Source of the DNA: Aerococcaceae bacterium DSM 111176
GTDB taxonomy: Bacteria > Bacillota > Bacilli > Lactobacillales > Aerococcaceae
Assembly (NCBI GenBank): GCA_015863215.1
Contig: JACBXN010000022.1
Location: 1 to 33,830, forward strand
Direction: 5' to 3'
Length of the DNA stretch: 33,830 nucleotides
Below are positions 11,841 through 19,662 of the stretch, in pieces. Under the pieces are notes generated by a model. The model saw only the letters and a program-made list of their open reading frames with translations. It made no database searches and was not told the DNA's origin. The position numbers were made by a program, and so were the translations under genes. Every line of letters begins with the position of its first letter. Within the stretch, counting starts at the first letter, position 1.

Positions 11841-12057
11841 TCCACCAACTCTGGGAATATTAAGCGGACAATTTCCCCAGAAATTATCGACCACAATTCA
11901 ATCCGCCTTTTGGCCACCGCCAAAAGCTACCGCTCTAAAATTAATTTTAATCATTCTAAATCCGATCTCTTCTGCCAACTCCGGAAATATTAAGCGGACA
12001 ATTTCCCCAGAAATTGTCGACCATATTTCAATCCGTCTTTTGGCCATCGCCAAAAGC
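11841..12057. repeat. Duplicated hairpin pair (A-B type), 130-bp offset
   Basis: Two copies of an 87-bp segment (11841-11927 and 11971-12057), about 90% alike. Each carries an A-type hairpin (ACAATTTC...GAAATTRT) and a variant B hairpin CTTTTGGC/GCCAAAAG. The copies differ at a few places, including a change that improves pairing of the A stem in the second. The 544-bp gap 11648-12191 otherwise holds only the terminator at its end. Confidence 0.75.
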
Positions 12058-12130
12058 TTCCTTCTGAATTTGATTTATTAGAATTTTTTTGAATTCTATC
12101 GAGTTCTTGATTCTACTATTTCCCCACACA

Positions 12131-12172
12131 AAAAAGCCGCCAGCCCCCTCATACAAGAGGAAGCCAGCGGCC
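12131..12172 (-). terminator. Terminator after the RNase J2 / ThiT-like operon
   Basis: On the minus strand a 15-bp stem (all pairs Watson-Crick or G-U), GCCGCTGGCTTCCTC with GAGGGGGCTGGCGGC, a 6-nt loop, then TTTTTTG. It lies 20 bp after the ThiT-like gene. Confidence 0.9.
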
Positions 12173-12191
12173 AAATACTAAATATTAATTT

Positions 12192-12791
12192 TTAATCATT
12201 CAACAATGATGATGTTTCGCGGCGGCTGAGGTAGCGGCTGCGTTTTGGAATGATGAAGCTTGGCTTCCAGCGTGCGAGCAGGCTGACTACTAATGAGCCG
12301 ATCGCCCATGTTCCCAACAAGCTTGCCCAGAATCCCCAGTTACCAAGGTCGGCACTGTTAACACCAGGCACTACCATTGGAACGAGCCAAAACTTGACCA
12401 AACCGTAAGCTAGAAAACTTAATAAACTACCGGTCCAAATATTTAGATAAGTGGAACTGTAACGGCGGTTGTTTAATGTTTTATGTGCATTTTTTGCGAA
12501 TAAACCTGCTAAACCGGTCATGGTCAGTGGTAGTACATCATATAAAACGATGGTAACCCAATCATCTAATGGACGATTGATAATGCCAAACGCTGCTCCG
12601 GCTAGAGCGCCCGCAATAATTGCTGTGGCTGGGCCGTAGCGGAATGCTAAATAAATCGCAGGCCATGGTACTAAGACCAGAGTCAATACTTTTCCTAAAA
12701 GAGGAAAACTTATGCCAAAGGTCAAAGCCAGCACGGTCAGTGCGACCGCGATGAGCATGGTTAAAAGTAAATTTGCCGTTCTCTTATTCAC
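12192..12791 (-). CDS. ThiT-like membrane protein (possible ECF S component)
   Basis: 199 aa, about six predicted membrane helices and a basic C-terminal tail. The helix 2-3 region VPWPAIYLAFRYGPATAIIAGALAG and the later LPLTMTGLAGLFAK resemble ThiT-type thiamine-binding S components of energy-coupling factor transporters. The match is to general pattern, not a signature I can prove. It starts 15 nt after rnjB with its own site (GGAGGTT), so the two are cotranscribed. No thiamine riboswitch is visible in front of it, which weakens the thiamine assignment. Another small ECF substrate component is possible. Confidence 0.5.
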   Translation of the reverse strand: MNKRTANLLLTMLIAVALTVLALTFGISFPLLGKVLTLVLVPWPAIYLAFRYGPATAIIAGALAGAAFGIINRPLDDWVTIVLYDVLPLTMTGLAGLFAKNAHKTLNNRRYSSTYLNIWTGSLLSFLAYGLVKFWLVPMVVPGVNSADLGNWGFWASLLGTWAIGSLVVSLLARWKPSFIIPKRSRYLSRRETSSLLND

Positions 12792-12806
12792 TTGATTGAA
12801 CCTCCA

Positions 12807-14492
12807 TTAATCGTTATCGGGTTGGTAACTTGACGCTTCCATGATAATCGGCAGAATTACCGGACGGCGTTTCGTCTCTTTGAAGAGATATTTGCCTAAT
12901 TTTTCACGCAAGTCGTTCTTCAAATCGCTCCAGTCGAAATCGTCACTCTCTAAATGCTCGTCCAGAATGTTTAAAGTCATGTCCGAACATTCCTGAATCA
13001 AGTCGATGCTCGTTTTCATGTAAACAAAACCGCGCGACGTAATTTGCGGACCGACTAAAACGCGCTTCAAGCGACGACTAATCGTTGCGACAACAACGAA
13101 AATTCCGTCCTCAGATAAAATGCGGCGGTCACGTAACACAACGTTCCCAATGTCACCCACGCCAATCCCATCAATCAATGTATCGCCTGAAGGAACCGTG
13201 CCAGTAATGCCCATCTGACCCTTAGTATATTCAACAACATCCCCTAATTTAGGATAGAAAATTTCATCTTCTTGATAACCTAACTCCAACGCTAATTTCC
13301 CGTGAGCGAATAACATACGCGACTCACCTGTGACAGGTATAACATAATTTGGACGCAGTAAATCCATTAATAATTGGATATCCGTTTGAGTCGCATGCCC
13401 TGAAACGCGGAAGTTATCCGTAATCGAACCAACCGACGCACCGGCACGGTAAATCATATCTTTCGTCTTAGCCAAAGTAGTTTCCATCGCAGTTGAAGGC
13501 GTCGTTGCTAAGTAAACTAAGTCGCCTTCTTTAAGTGTAATCTCACGGTGGCGGTCTTCAGCCATCGCTTGAAGCGCCTTAATCGGCTCACCCACATCGC
13601 CCGTTTCCAGAACAACCACTTGATCATCTGGAGTTTTATGCAATTGACGCATATTTCCTAAATCATCACGGCTCTTAATTTCAATTTTATTCAATTTAAT
13701 CGCAATATCAACGATATCGTACAACTGATCACCAGAAATAAAGATACGGCGATTCGTCTCAGCCGCAGCAGATAACACTTGCTGAATGCGCGCAATATTC
13801 GATCCAATACTCGCCACGATCACACGCCCAGGCGCATTGAGGAAAGTCTCCTTCAACTCTTCCACAATTTTACGATCAGTCAAGTTAAGCATCGGATATT
13901 CCACATTCGAAGAATCCGCCATCAGCGCCAGAACGCCCTTTTCACCTAGCTCAGTCAAACGCTTATAGTCCGTTTTATAACTACCTTGAGCAGACGGGTC
14001 AAACTTAAAGTCCCCCGTATAAACGATCGCGCCCTCTTTCGTATGCACCACAATCCCCACAGAATCAGGAATCGTATGCGTCGTTTTAAAGAAACTCACC
14101 GTCGCATCATCAAACTCAATCTCCGTATCGCCATCAATCACATAAAAATCATCAAACTTATGCTCAGTCTGCTGCTTATTACATGCCAACTTCGCCAACT
14201 CAATGGTCAACTCCGTACCAAACACCGGCGCCGGGACAGCTTCCAATAAATAAGGCAATGCGCCAATCGCGTCGTCATGCCCATGACTCAGGAAAATCCC
14301 CTCAACACGGTCCTTATTCTCCTCTAAATACGTGAAATCAGGAATCACCGCATCAATTCCCAACAACTCACCTTCCGGATAAACCAAACCACAATCTAGA
14401 ACAAAAATGGCCTCGTCAACCTCCACAACATAAAGATTTTTACCCTCTTCACGCACACCGCCAAGAGGAATTATTTTAATCGATTTACTCAT
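12807..14492 (-). CDS. rnjB: Ribonuclease J2
   Basis: 561 aa metallo-beta-lactamase / beta-CASP RNase. The metal motif reads SHGHDDAIGA: His70, His72, Asp74 present, but residue 75 is Ala where RNase J1 has His (HxHxDH). That replacement is characteristic of RNase J2, the weakly active partner of J1. The order MBL - beta-CASP - C-terminal domain is complete. The start is ATG 14492 after GAGGTGAA. In Firmicutes J2 is often near rpsO and pnp, as here. It would act in mRNA decay and 5' processing, probably in a complex with J1 encoded elsewhere. Confidence 0.9.
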   Translation of the reverse strand: MSKSIKIIPLGGVREEGKNLYVVEVDEAIFVLDCGLVYPEGELLGIDAVIPDFTYLEENKDRVEGIFLSHGHDDAIGALPYLLEAVPAPVFGTELTIELAKLACNKQQTEHKFDDFYVIDGDTEIEFDDATVSFFKTTHTIPDSVGIVVHTKEGAIVYTGDFKFDPSAQGSYKTDYKRLTELGEKGVLALMADSSNVEYPMLNLTDRKIVEELKETFLNAPGRVIVASIGSNIARIQQVLSAAAETNRRIFISGDQLYDIVDIAIKLNKIEIKSRDDLGNMRQLHKTPDDQVVVLETGDVGEPIKALQAMAEDRHREITLKEGDLVYLATTPSTAMETTLAKTKDMIYRAGASVGSITDNFRVSGHATQTDIQLLMDLLRPNYVIPVTGESRMLFAHGKLALELGYQEDEIFYPKLGDVVEYTKGQMGITGTVPSGDTLIDGIGVGDIGNVVLRDRRILSEDGIFVVVATISRRLKRVLVGPQITSRGFVYMKTSIDLIQECSDMTLNILDEHLESDDFDWSDLKNDLREKLGKYLFKETKRRPVILPIIMEASSYQPDND

Positions 14493-14550
14493 AATTCACC
14501 TCAAAATTTATTTACGCCACTGGCGCATTAACTGAATTCTCATATATCCC

Positions 14551-14556
14551 ATTATA
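14551..14556 (-). promoter_or_regulatory. Extended -10 promoter of rnjB
   Basis: On the minus strand TGCTATAAT, an extended -10 (TGN-TATAAT), about 58 bp upstream of the rnjB ATG. The -35 region is poor, which fits an extended -10 promoter. Confidence 0.65.
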
Positions 14557-14600
14557 GCACACACGTAGCCATTTATTCACCACAATCCACCAATATTTTC

Positions 14601-14614
14601 AGACAGCGCTTTCA
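14601..14614. promoter_or_regulatory. Candidate CcpA site upstream of rnjB
   Basis: On the minus strand TGAAAGCGCTGTCT matches TGWAANCGNTNWCA except for the last base. It lies about 45 bp upstream of the -10, a position compatible with activation. The match could be chance. Confidence 0.3.
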
Positions 14615-14772
14615 GGAAAAGTATAGCAATCCCCTCATGTCACGTACACGGCAAAGCCTCAAGCAGGTTTGTTATAGGTCTGTGATTGCGTAACGTTTGC
14701 ATATAGATTTGCAGAAGTTGATGCAATTACGGTGAAATTTCATCAGCAATCAAACTTCGATTCTAGTTTATT

Positions 14773-15015
14773 AAGGGAAACTCTATGCAGAATATGAGAA
14801 GTTTTTCCCTCATATGCCTGATTGAGGGAAGTTCATCCAGTTATTCAATGCGGTTTTCCCTCAATTACCTAATCGAGGGAAGACCATCAGACTATACTAT
14901 GCGGTTTTCCCTCAATTGCCTAATCGAGGGAAGTCCATCAGTCTGTACTATGCGGTTTTCCCTCAATTGCCTAATCGAGGGAAGTTCATCAATATACTCT
15001 ATGCGGTTTTCCCTC
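14773..15015. repeat. Palindrome array S, period 51 bp
   Basis: Arms TTCCCTC and GAGGGAA enclose a 12-nt segment that itself pairs (AATTGCCTAATC; one A-C mismatch, GCCT loop), giving about 10 bp plus a tetraloop. CCCTC starts at 14807, 14858, 14909, 14960 and 15011: exact 51-bp steps. Half-units stand at both ends. An open frame of 17-residue repeats across it is a by-product. No gene is supported in 14493-15130. Confidence 0.92.
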
Positions 15016-15132
15016 CAACTTAGAGATTATTTAGGTATCACCTCTATAATCCCAATAGCCGTTACAAAATCCAACTCATTTAGCACTCCCACTTAATTAC
15101 TAACCACACCAAACTAAGGAACCAAATAAAAA

Positions 15133-15233
15133 GAGTCGCCCCAGCGACTCCACCCCATCCATAACGTAGCTTTTAGGCCACGCCTAAAAGCCCCCTCCAA
15201 ACAATAAAGAAGTCAATTTCCCCAGAAATTGAC
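15133..15233. repeat. Three-hairpin cassette C-B-A, locus 3
   Basis: C, GAGTCGC/GCGACTC at 15133-15150; B, GCTTTTAGGC/GCCTAAAAGC at 15169-15191; A, GTCAATTTC/GAAATTGAC at 15212-15233. Centres are 38.5 and 42.5 bp apart. The order is reversed relative to locus 1. Confidence 0.85.
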
Positions 15234-15445
15234 CACCACTTAAAAAACGCAGATCCACAAACCACAACCAACAAAAATCCATGCACTATCCCCTCACTCA
15301 CCGTTCCCGAGGAAATCATAAACCACACAAAACCAATTAGAAACAACCAACAATATAATTTGCGCGCCAAAGCACCAAAGCAAATTCCTACCAACCCAAA
15401 CCAAGCACCAATCCCCAGCAGTTCCCCGATTTCTCCCTTCCCCAA
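15173..15445 (-). CDS. Possible small membrane protein (doubtful)
   Basis: A 90-residue frame starting with TTG at 15445; AGGAG lies 13 nt upstream. It has three hydrophobic stretches (about 8-25, 30-46, 53-68). The last 20 residues are encoded by cassette hairpins A and B, which occur elsewhere in non-coding DNA. So either the cassette landed in the 3' end of a real gene, or the frame is chance. I do not recognise the protein. Confidence 0.3.
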   Translation of the reverse strand: MGKGEIGELLGIGAWFGLVGICFGALARKLYCWLFLIGFVWFMISSGTVSEGIVHGFLLVVVCGSAFFKWWSISGEIDFFIVWRGLLGVA

Positions 15446-15506
15446 ATTGAAGAAGTTACACTCCTAATTACCTATAGTTTTAATTTTAATAATCTGACTG
15501 AATAAT

Positions 15507-15669
15507 TTGCGCAATACAGCCATCATTTTCCCGTGGGAAAATGGGATTTTGGCGTAGCGTAGAACCTCTTATTGCGTAGCAATTAGAAGTTCTCTAGCCA
15601 AAATAGTCCGGAATAGCCGAAGGCTATGAAGGCGTCCCCCACGGAGAAAATGATGGCTGTATGAAGCAA
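15507..15669. repeat. 162-nt structured element, copy 1
   Basis: Bounded by TTTGC and GCAAA. A long outer stem pairs ATACAGCCATCATTTTC with its complement near 15646-15662 and continues with CCGTGGG/CCCACGG. Inside are two branches. In one, ATTTTGGC/GCCAAAAT supports a hairpin of about 15 bp (AGAAC...GTTCT). The other is a short ATAGCC-GAA-GGCTAT hairpin. It lies between the pnp terminator and the small ORF. Three further copies occur at 18498, 19164 and 19489. Confidence 0.85.
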
Positions 15670-15683
15670 ATTTCCACATAAAA

Positions 15684-15720
15684 CAAAAAAACACCACCAT
15701 CCTTTTCAGGACAGTGATGT
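15684..15720 (-). terminator. Terminator of pnp
   Basis: Minus-strand stem ACATCACTGTCCT / AGGATGGTGGTGT (13 pairs including G-U), loop GAAA, then TTTTTTTG, 18 bp after the pnp stop. Confidence 0.92.
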
Positions 15721-15738
15721 CTCACAAATCAAATTAAA

Positions 15739-17853
15739 TTATTCTCCAGCCGACTCATCATCAAGCAACACTTTATGTGATAAATCGATACGACCACGAT
15801 CATCAATACCAGTCACTTTAACCTTAATCGTATCGCCAACACTCAACACATCAGAAACATTCTTAATGCGCTCTTTAGCGATTTGCGAAATATGCATTAA
15901 CCCAGATTGACCAGGAATAACTTCCACAAATGCACCATAGTTTTCAATACGCATAACTTTCCCATCGAAAATCATGCCCGCTTCAACTTTGAACGTTAAC
16001 TCGCGGATAATCTCGATCGCACGGTCGATCATTGGTTGATCAGAAGACGCAATTGAAACATTACCATCTTCGTCAATGTCAATTTTAACACCAGTCTCGT
16101 CGATGATTTTATTGATTGTTTCGCCACCTTTACCGATAACCACTTTGATATCGTCAGGTTTGATTTGAATCATTTCGATCTTCGGAGCATATTCGCTTAA
16201 CTCTGTACGAGGTTCAGCGATTGTCGCTAAGATATTGTCTAAGATTGCTAGACGTGCAGTACGCGCTTGCTCTAAGGCTTCACGTAAAATTTCCTCAGTG
16301 ATACCTTGGATTTTAATGTCCATTTGTAACGCTGTGATACCTTCAGCAGTACCAGCAACTTTGAAGTCCATGTCTCCTAAAGCATCTTCTAAACCTTGGA
16401 TGTCTGTTAAGATTGTGTAATCTTCGTCCTCGTCCATAACAAGTCCCATTGCGATACCCGCAACAGGCGCTTTAATCGGCACACCTGCGTCCATTAACGC
16501 TAAAGTAGACCCACAAATCGAAGCCTGTGAAGATGAACCATTTGATTCTAATACTTCAGAAACTAAACGGATCATGTATGGGAATTCCTCTTCAGATGGG
16601 ATTACTTGCTCAATCGCACGCTCACCTAACGCTCCATGCCCTACTTCACGACGTCCTGGAGAACCCATACGTCCTGTTTCCCCAACTGAATATGGTGGGA
16701 AATTGTAGTGGTGTAAGAAACGTTTTTTCTCTTCAGTTCCTAAACCATCAATGATTTGGAATTCAGATAGTGGCGCTAAAGTCGCAACCGTTAAGGCTTG
16801 CGTTTGCCCACGCGTAAATAATCCTGAACCGTGTGTACGCGGTAATAAACCAACTTGTGAATCTAATGGACGGATTTCAGCAATCCCACGCCCATCAGGA
16901 CGGATGCGTTCTTTTGTGATTAAACGACGCACTTCGTCTTTTTCTAAATCTTGTAATGAACGATTTACTGATTTCATAATCTCAGCAAAGTTCGCGTCTT
17001 CCGCGTAAGCTTCTTCGAATTCAGCTTGAGCACCTTGCATTACTTCAGCAATTGCTGCTTCACGCGCTTTTTTCTCTTGCGTTTGAATCGCAGCTACCAT
17101 CGGCTCTTGGTACTTCGCACGCACTTGGGCTTCCACTTCAGGGATCGTAGTTGCTAACGTTAACTCAAACTTTTCCTTTCCAATCTCGGCAATAATTTGC
17201 TCTTGGAAAGCGACTAATTCCTTGATTGCTTCATGCCCGAAGAGTAGCGCCTCTAACATGTCGGCCTCGTTGACTTGCGCCGCTGAAGACTCAACCATGT
17301 TGATGGCCGTTGCTGTACCCGCAACCGTTAACTCGATGTCAGATTGTTCCTTTTGCTCGATTGTCGGGTTGATCACTAATTCGCCGTTTACACGTGCTAC
17401 GTGAACCCCTGCAATCGGTCCGTCGAAAGGAATGTCCGAAATACCCAACGCCAACGAAGATCCGAACATCGCTGTGACGTCTGGTGCATTATTTTGATCC
17501 ACTGATAAGACAGTACCTACGATTTGAATTTCGTTACGCACGCCGTCTGGGAACATTGGACGAATTGGGCGGTCGATTAAACGCGCTGTTAGAGTTGCGT
17601 CCGTACTTGGGCGCCCTTCACGCTTAAGGAATCCTCCCGGTACTTTACCGACAGAATACATTTTTTCTTCATAGTTTACAGTCAATGGGAAGAAATCCAT
17701 TGTTGATGGACGTTTTGACGCAACCGCTGTTGCTAAAACAACGGTGTCGCCGTAACGAATTAATCCAGCACCATTGGCTTGGCGTGCTAATTCGCCTGTT
17801 TCAACAACCAGTTTACGGCCACGAAAATCCATTTCAAAAACTTGTTTTGTCAT
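15739..17853 (-). CDS. pnp: Polyribonucleotide nucleotidyltransferase (PNPase)
   Basis: 704 aa, full length. It carries two RNase PH domains (about 1-220 and 310-530) joined by a helical domain, then KH ([18 protein letters not shown]) and S1 ([19 protein letters not shown]) domains at the C-terminus. The second RNase PH domain holds the active-site region with TSICGS-like [10 protein letters not shown] and [10 protein letters not shown]. PNPase degrades RNA 3' to 5' using phosphate and forms a trimer in the cytoplasm. The start is ATG 17853 after AAAGGAG. It lies downstream of rpsO, from which it is separated by a terminator and a long stem-loop. Confidence 0.98.
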   Translation of the reverse strand: MTKQVFEMDFRGRKLVVETGELARQANGAGLIRYGDTVVLATAVASKRPSTMDFFPLTVNYEEKMYSVGKVPGGFLKREGRPSTDATLTARLIDRPIRPMFPDGVRNEIQIVGTVLSVDQNNAPDVTAMFGSSLALGISDIPFDGPIAGVHVARVNGELVINPTIEQKEQSDIELTVAGTATAINMVESSAAQVNEADMLEALLFGHEAIKELVAFQEQIIAEIGKEKFELTLATTIPEVEAQVRAKYQEPMVAAIQTQEKKAREAAIAEVMQGAQAEFEEAYAEDANFAEIMKSVNRSLQDLEKDEVRRLITKERIRPDGRGIAEIRPLDSQVGLLPRTHGSGLFTRGQTQALTVATLAPLSEFQIIDGLGTEEKKRFLHHYNFPPYSVGETGRMGSPGRREVGHGALGERAIEQVIPSEEEFPYMIRLVSEVLESNGSSSQASICGSTLALMDAGVPIKAPVAGIAMGLVMDEDEDYTILTDIQGLEDALGDMDFKVAGTAEGITALQMDIKIQGITEEILREALEQARTARLAILDNILATIAEPRTELSEYAPKIEMIQIKPDDIKVVIGKGGETINKIIDETGVKIDIDEDGNVSIASSDQPMIDRAIEIIRELTFKVEAGMIFDGKVMRIENYGAFVEVIPGQSGLMHISQIAKERIKNVSDVLSVGDTIKVKVTGIDDRGRIDLSHKVLLDDESAGE

Positions 17854-17881
17854 AAGAATACTCCTTTATTTGATCCAGGGC

Positions 17882-17944
17882 ACTACTAGACAAATATCAA
17901 TCGAAGCGTCTCGTCGCTTCTTCGACTCATACTTGTATAGTAGT
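17882..17944 (-). promoter_or_regulatory. Long stem-loop in the rpsO-pnp spacer
   Basis: On the minus strand CTACTATACAAGTATGAGTC... pairs with ...GATTGATATTTGTCTAGTAG. About 20 of 24 outer pairs form, continuing into an inner GAAGCG/CGCTTC stem with a small bulge. It lies in the pnp 5' leader, 30 nt before the start. In E. coli the pnp leader has an RNase III-cut stem used for autoregulation; a similar role here is inference. Confidence 0.65.
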
Positions 17945-17961
17945 CTCCCATAATGAACAAT

Positions 17962-17993
17962 ACAAAAACAAGGATGACCGAGGGGCCATCCTT
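17962..17993 (-). terminator. Terminator of rpsO
   Basis: Minus-strand stem AAGGATGGCC / GGTCATCCTT (10 pairs with one G-U), loop CCTC, then GTTTTTGT, just after the rpsO stop. Read-through would give pnp mRNA carrying the next stem-loop. Confidence 0.88.
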
Positions 17994-18002
17994 ATCATAA
18001 AA

Positions 18003-18272
18003 TTAACGACGTAATTCTAGGCGTGAAATTAATTCACGGTAACGTGCAACGTCTTTGTTACGTAAGTAAGCAAGTAAGTTACGACGGTGACCGATTTTTT
18101 TCATTAAACCACGGTAAGAATGGTAGTCTTTTTTGTGTGATTTGATATGATCGTTTAAAGAGTTAATATCGTGTGTTAATAACGCGATTTGTACTTCTGG
18201 AGATCCTGTGTCTCCTTCGTGAGTTGCGTAGTCTTTAACGATTTGGTCTTTTACTTCTTTTGATAATGCCAT
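18003..18272 (-). CDS. rpsO: 30S ribosomal protein S15
   Basis: 89 aa, the usual length. The family-typical [20 protein letters not shown] (about 20-39) and the 16S-binding region [19 protein letters not shown] (about 44-62) are intact. It binds the central domain of 16S rRNA early in 30S assembly. The start is ATG 18272 with GAAAGGGTG upstream. Confidence 0.98.
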   Translation of the reverse strand: MALSKEVKDQIVKDYATHEGDTGSPEVQIALLTHDINSLNDHIKSHKKDYHSYRGLMKKIGHRRNLLAYLRNKDVARYRELISRLELRR

Positions 18273-18430
18273 TTGTCATTACACCCTTTCTTATTTTTTT
18301 ATACCGCTTACCAAGTACTCGTCGGGTTGTCGAGGCACTGAGTAAGGGCTTTAAGCCAGCCGCTCGTCGGTTAAATAACAGCAACGAACGACTACTAAAT
18401 TAATTTACCTTATTTCTGTCTGTTTTGCAA
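18273..18430 (-). promoter_or_regulatory. rpsO promoter and structured leader
   Basis: On the minus strand TTGCAA (18425-18430), 17 bp, TAAATT (18402-18407). The leader of about 120 nt then contains a hairpin CTTAC...CTCG-N9-CGAG...GTAAG (about 18306-18345) and a GGCTTAAAGCC hairpin upstream of it. S15 is known to bind and repress its own leader in several bacteria. I cannot match this leader to a specific published motif. Confidence 0.55.
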
Positions 18431-18497
18431 GGATTGTTGTATTAGAATTGGATTAAATGTTATTTGAAAGTATGGTAGTGAGGCTATTAACTTGTCT

Positions 18498-18659
18498 TTG
18501 CTGCATACAGCCAGAATTTTCTCCGTAGGGGGCGCCTTCATAGCCTTTGGCTATTCCGGACTATTTTGGCTAGAGTATTTCTAAGTGCTTCGCACAAGAA
18601 ATACTAAGCTGCGCCAAAATCCCTTTTTCCCACGGGAAAATTCTGGCTGTATTCCGCAA
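18498..18659. repeat. 162-nt structured element, copy 2 (reverse orientation)
   Basis: Aligned in reverse complement with copy 1 it keeps length and all stems. It changes both sides of them: outer stem CAGAATTTTC/GAAAATTCTG instead of CATCATTTTC/GAAAATGATG, and central hairpin AGTATTTCTTGTGC/GCACTTAGAAATACT in place of AGAACCTCTTATTGC/GCAATTAGAAGTTCT. Ends are CTTTGC/GCAAAG. Confidence 0.85.
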
Positions 18660-18884
18660 AGGTTCTAGATAGTTCTTAAATTTAAAATCTTTTAATTCAA
18701 TCTAAATAGTAAAATGATTAATGATTTGTAGTTCGATTGCTGTTGGGGTGGAAATGAAGAATCTGTTTACTTATTAAAGTTGGATTTGTTCTTTGTTTGT
18801 ATTGGTATCTGCTAGGTAAATTTAAGCTATACTTCGTAACTATTCAAGTTAGTGCTTTCTAATTAGAGATTAGATCAAGTAGAA

Positions 18885-18981
18885 GGAGTCGCGTGCGACT
18901 CCCACCGCTTTTAAAGGTCGCTTTTAGGCGAATGCCTAAAAGCTTCTCTTAAAGATGAAGTCAATTTCTTCGGAAATTGAC
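18885..18981. repeat. Three-hairpin cassette C-B-A, locus 4
   Basis: C, GGAGTCGC/GCGACTCC at 18885-18902; B, GCTTTTAGGC/GCCTAAAAGC at 18920-18943; A, GTCAATTTC/GAAATTGAC at 18960-18981. Centre spacing is 38 and 39 bp. It lies between structured-element copy 2 and the tandem duplication. Nothing else is seen in 18660-18884. Confidence 0.85.
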
Positions 18982-19163
18982 CTCTGCTCTAAAGCCCATA
19001 GTTTCCAATACCAACAATAGTCCCACCACCAACAAAGTCTTCACTCTCCAAGTCGCAGAGCCCAGACATCAACCAACCACACTCACAAATCTCCCACTCA
19101 AACCCCCAGAGGGATATTAACATGGAATTACAGAACTTCATTAAATAATGTAACTATATGAAT

Positions 19164-19325
19164 TTGCGGAGTACAGCCGTTATTTTCCCGTAGGAAAAGG
19201 AGTTTTCGCGTAGCTTAGAACCTCTTATTGCGAAGCAATTAGAGGTTCTCTAGCGAAAACAGGCCGTAATAACGAAGTTATGAAGGCCGGTCCCCTACAG
19301 GAAAATAACGAGCAGTACGAAGCAA
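19164..19325. repeat. 162-nt structured element, copy 3
   Basis: Outer stem CGTTATTTTCC/GGAAAATAACG; branch stem GTTTTCGC/GCGAAAAC (in copies 1-2 ATTTTGGC/GCCAAAAT); central hairpin AGAACCTC/GAGGTTCT; side hairpin ATAAC-GAA-GTTAT (in copies 1-2 ATAGCC/GGCTAT). Bounded by AATTTGC and GCAAATT. Confidence 0.85.
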
Positions 19326-19488
19326 ATTCCAATACTCTCCATAATCCGACCTCCAACAAAGACTCCACTCTCTCAATCGCAGAACCCAGACAACAACAAA
19401 CCACTCTCAAAAATCTTCCACTCAATCCCCCAGAGGGATATTAATATGGAATAAACAGAACTTTAATAAATACTGTAACTATATGAAT

Positions 19489-19650
19489 TTGCGGAGTACA
19501 GCCGTTATTTTCCCGTAGGAAAAGGAGTTTTCGCGCAGCTTAGAGTACCTTTGGGCAAAGCCCTTAGGTACTCTCTAGCGAAAACAGGCCGTAATAACGA
19601 AGTTATGAAGGCCGGTCCCCTACAGGAAAATAACGAGCTGTACGGAGCAA
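19489..19650. repeat. 162-nt structured element, copy 4
   Basis: Nearly identical to copy 3 except for the central hairpin, where the whole stem is replaced by another self-complementary one (AGTACCTTTGGGC/GCCCTTAGGTACT). One outer-arm change (GAGCTG for GAGCAG) improves pairing. It ends 13 bp from the uvrB stop and may also shape the uvrB 3' end, as no separate terminator is seen. Confidence 0.85.
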
Positions 19651-19662
19651 ATTCCCTACTCA

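Larger units (their letters stand above)
19000..19650. repeat. Tandem duplication, about 325 bp per copy
   Basis: Two copies (about 19000-19325 and 19326-19650), each made of about 160 bp of leader sequence (with CCAACAAAG...CACTCTC and CAGAGGGATATTAA) followed by one structured element. Matching points are offset 324-327 bp. The leaders have diverged by substitutions and small indels, so the duplication is not recent. No coding frame is preserved in both copies. Confidence 0.8.

Noticed and set aside
14785-15096. Open frame of 103 codons with 17-residue repeats
   Set aside because: Same cause: array S has a 51-bp unit. No ribosome-binding site and no family resemblance.
17881-17944. tRNA-like fold between pnp and rpsO
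   Set aside because: It is one long stem-loop; no cloverleaf, T-loop or CCA end could be drawn. No tRNA or rRNA was found anywhere in the window.
19225-19425. 66-codon minus-strand frame
   Set aside because: Runs across the end of structured-element copy 3 and the duplication; not kept in the other copies.
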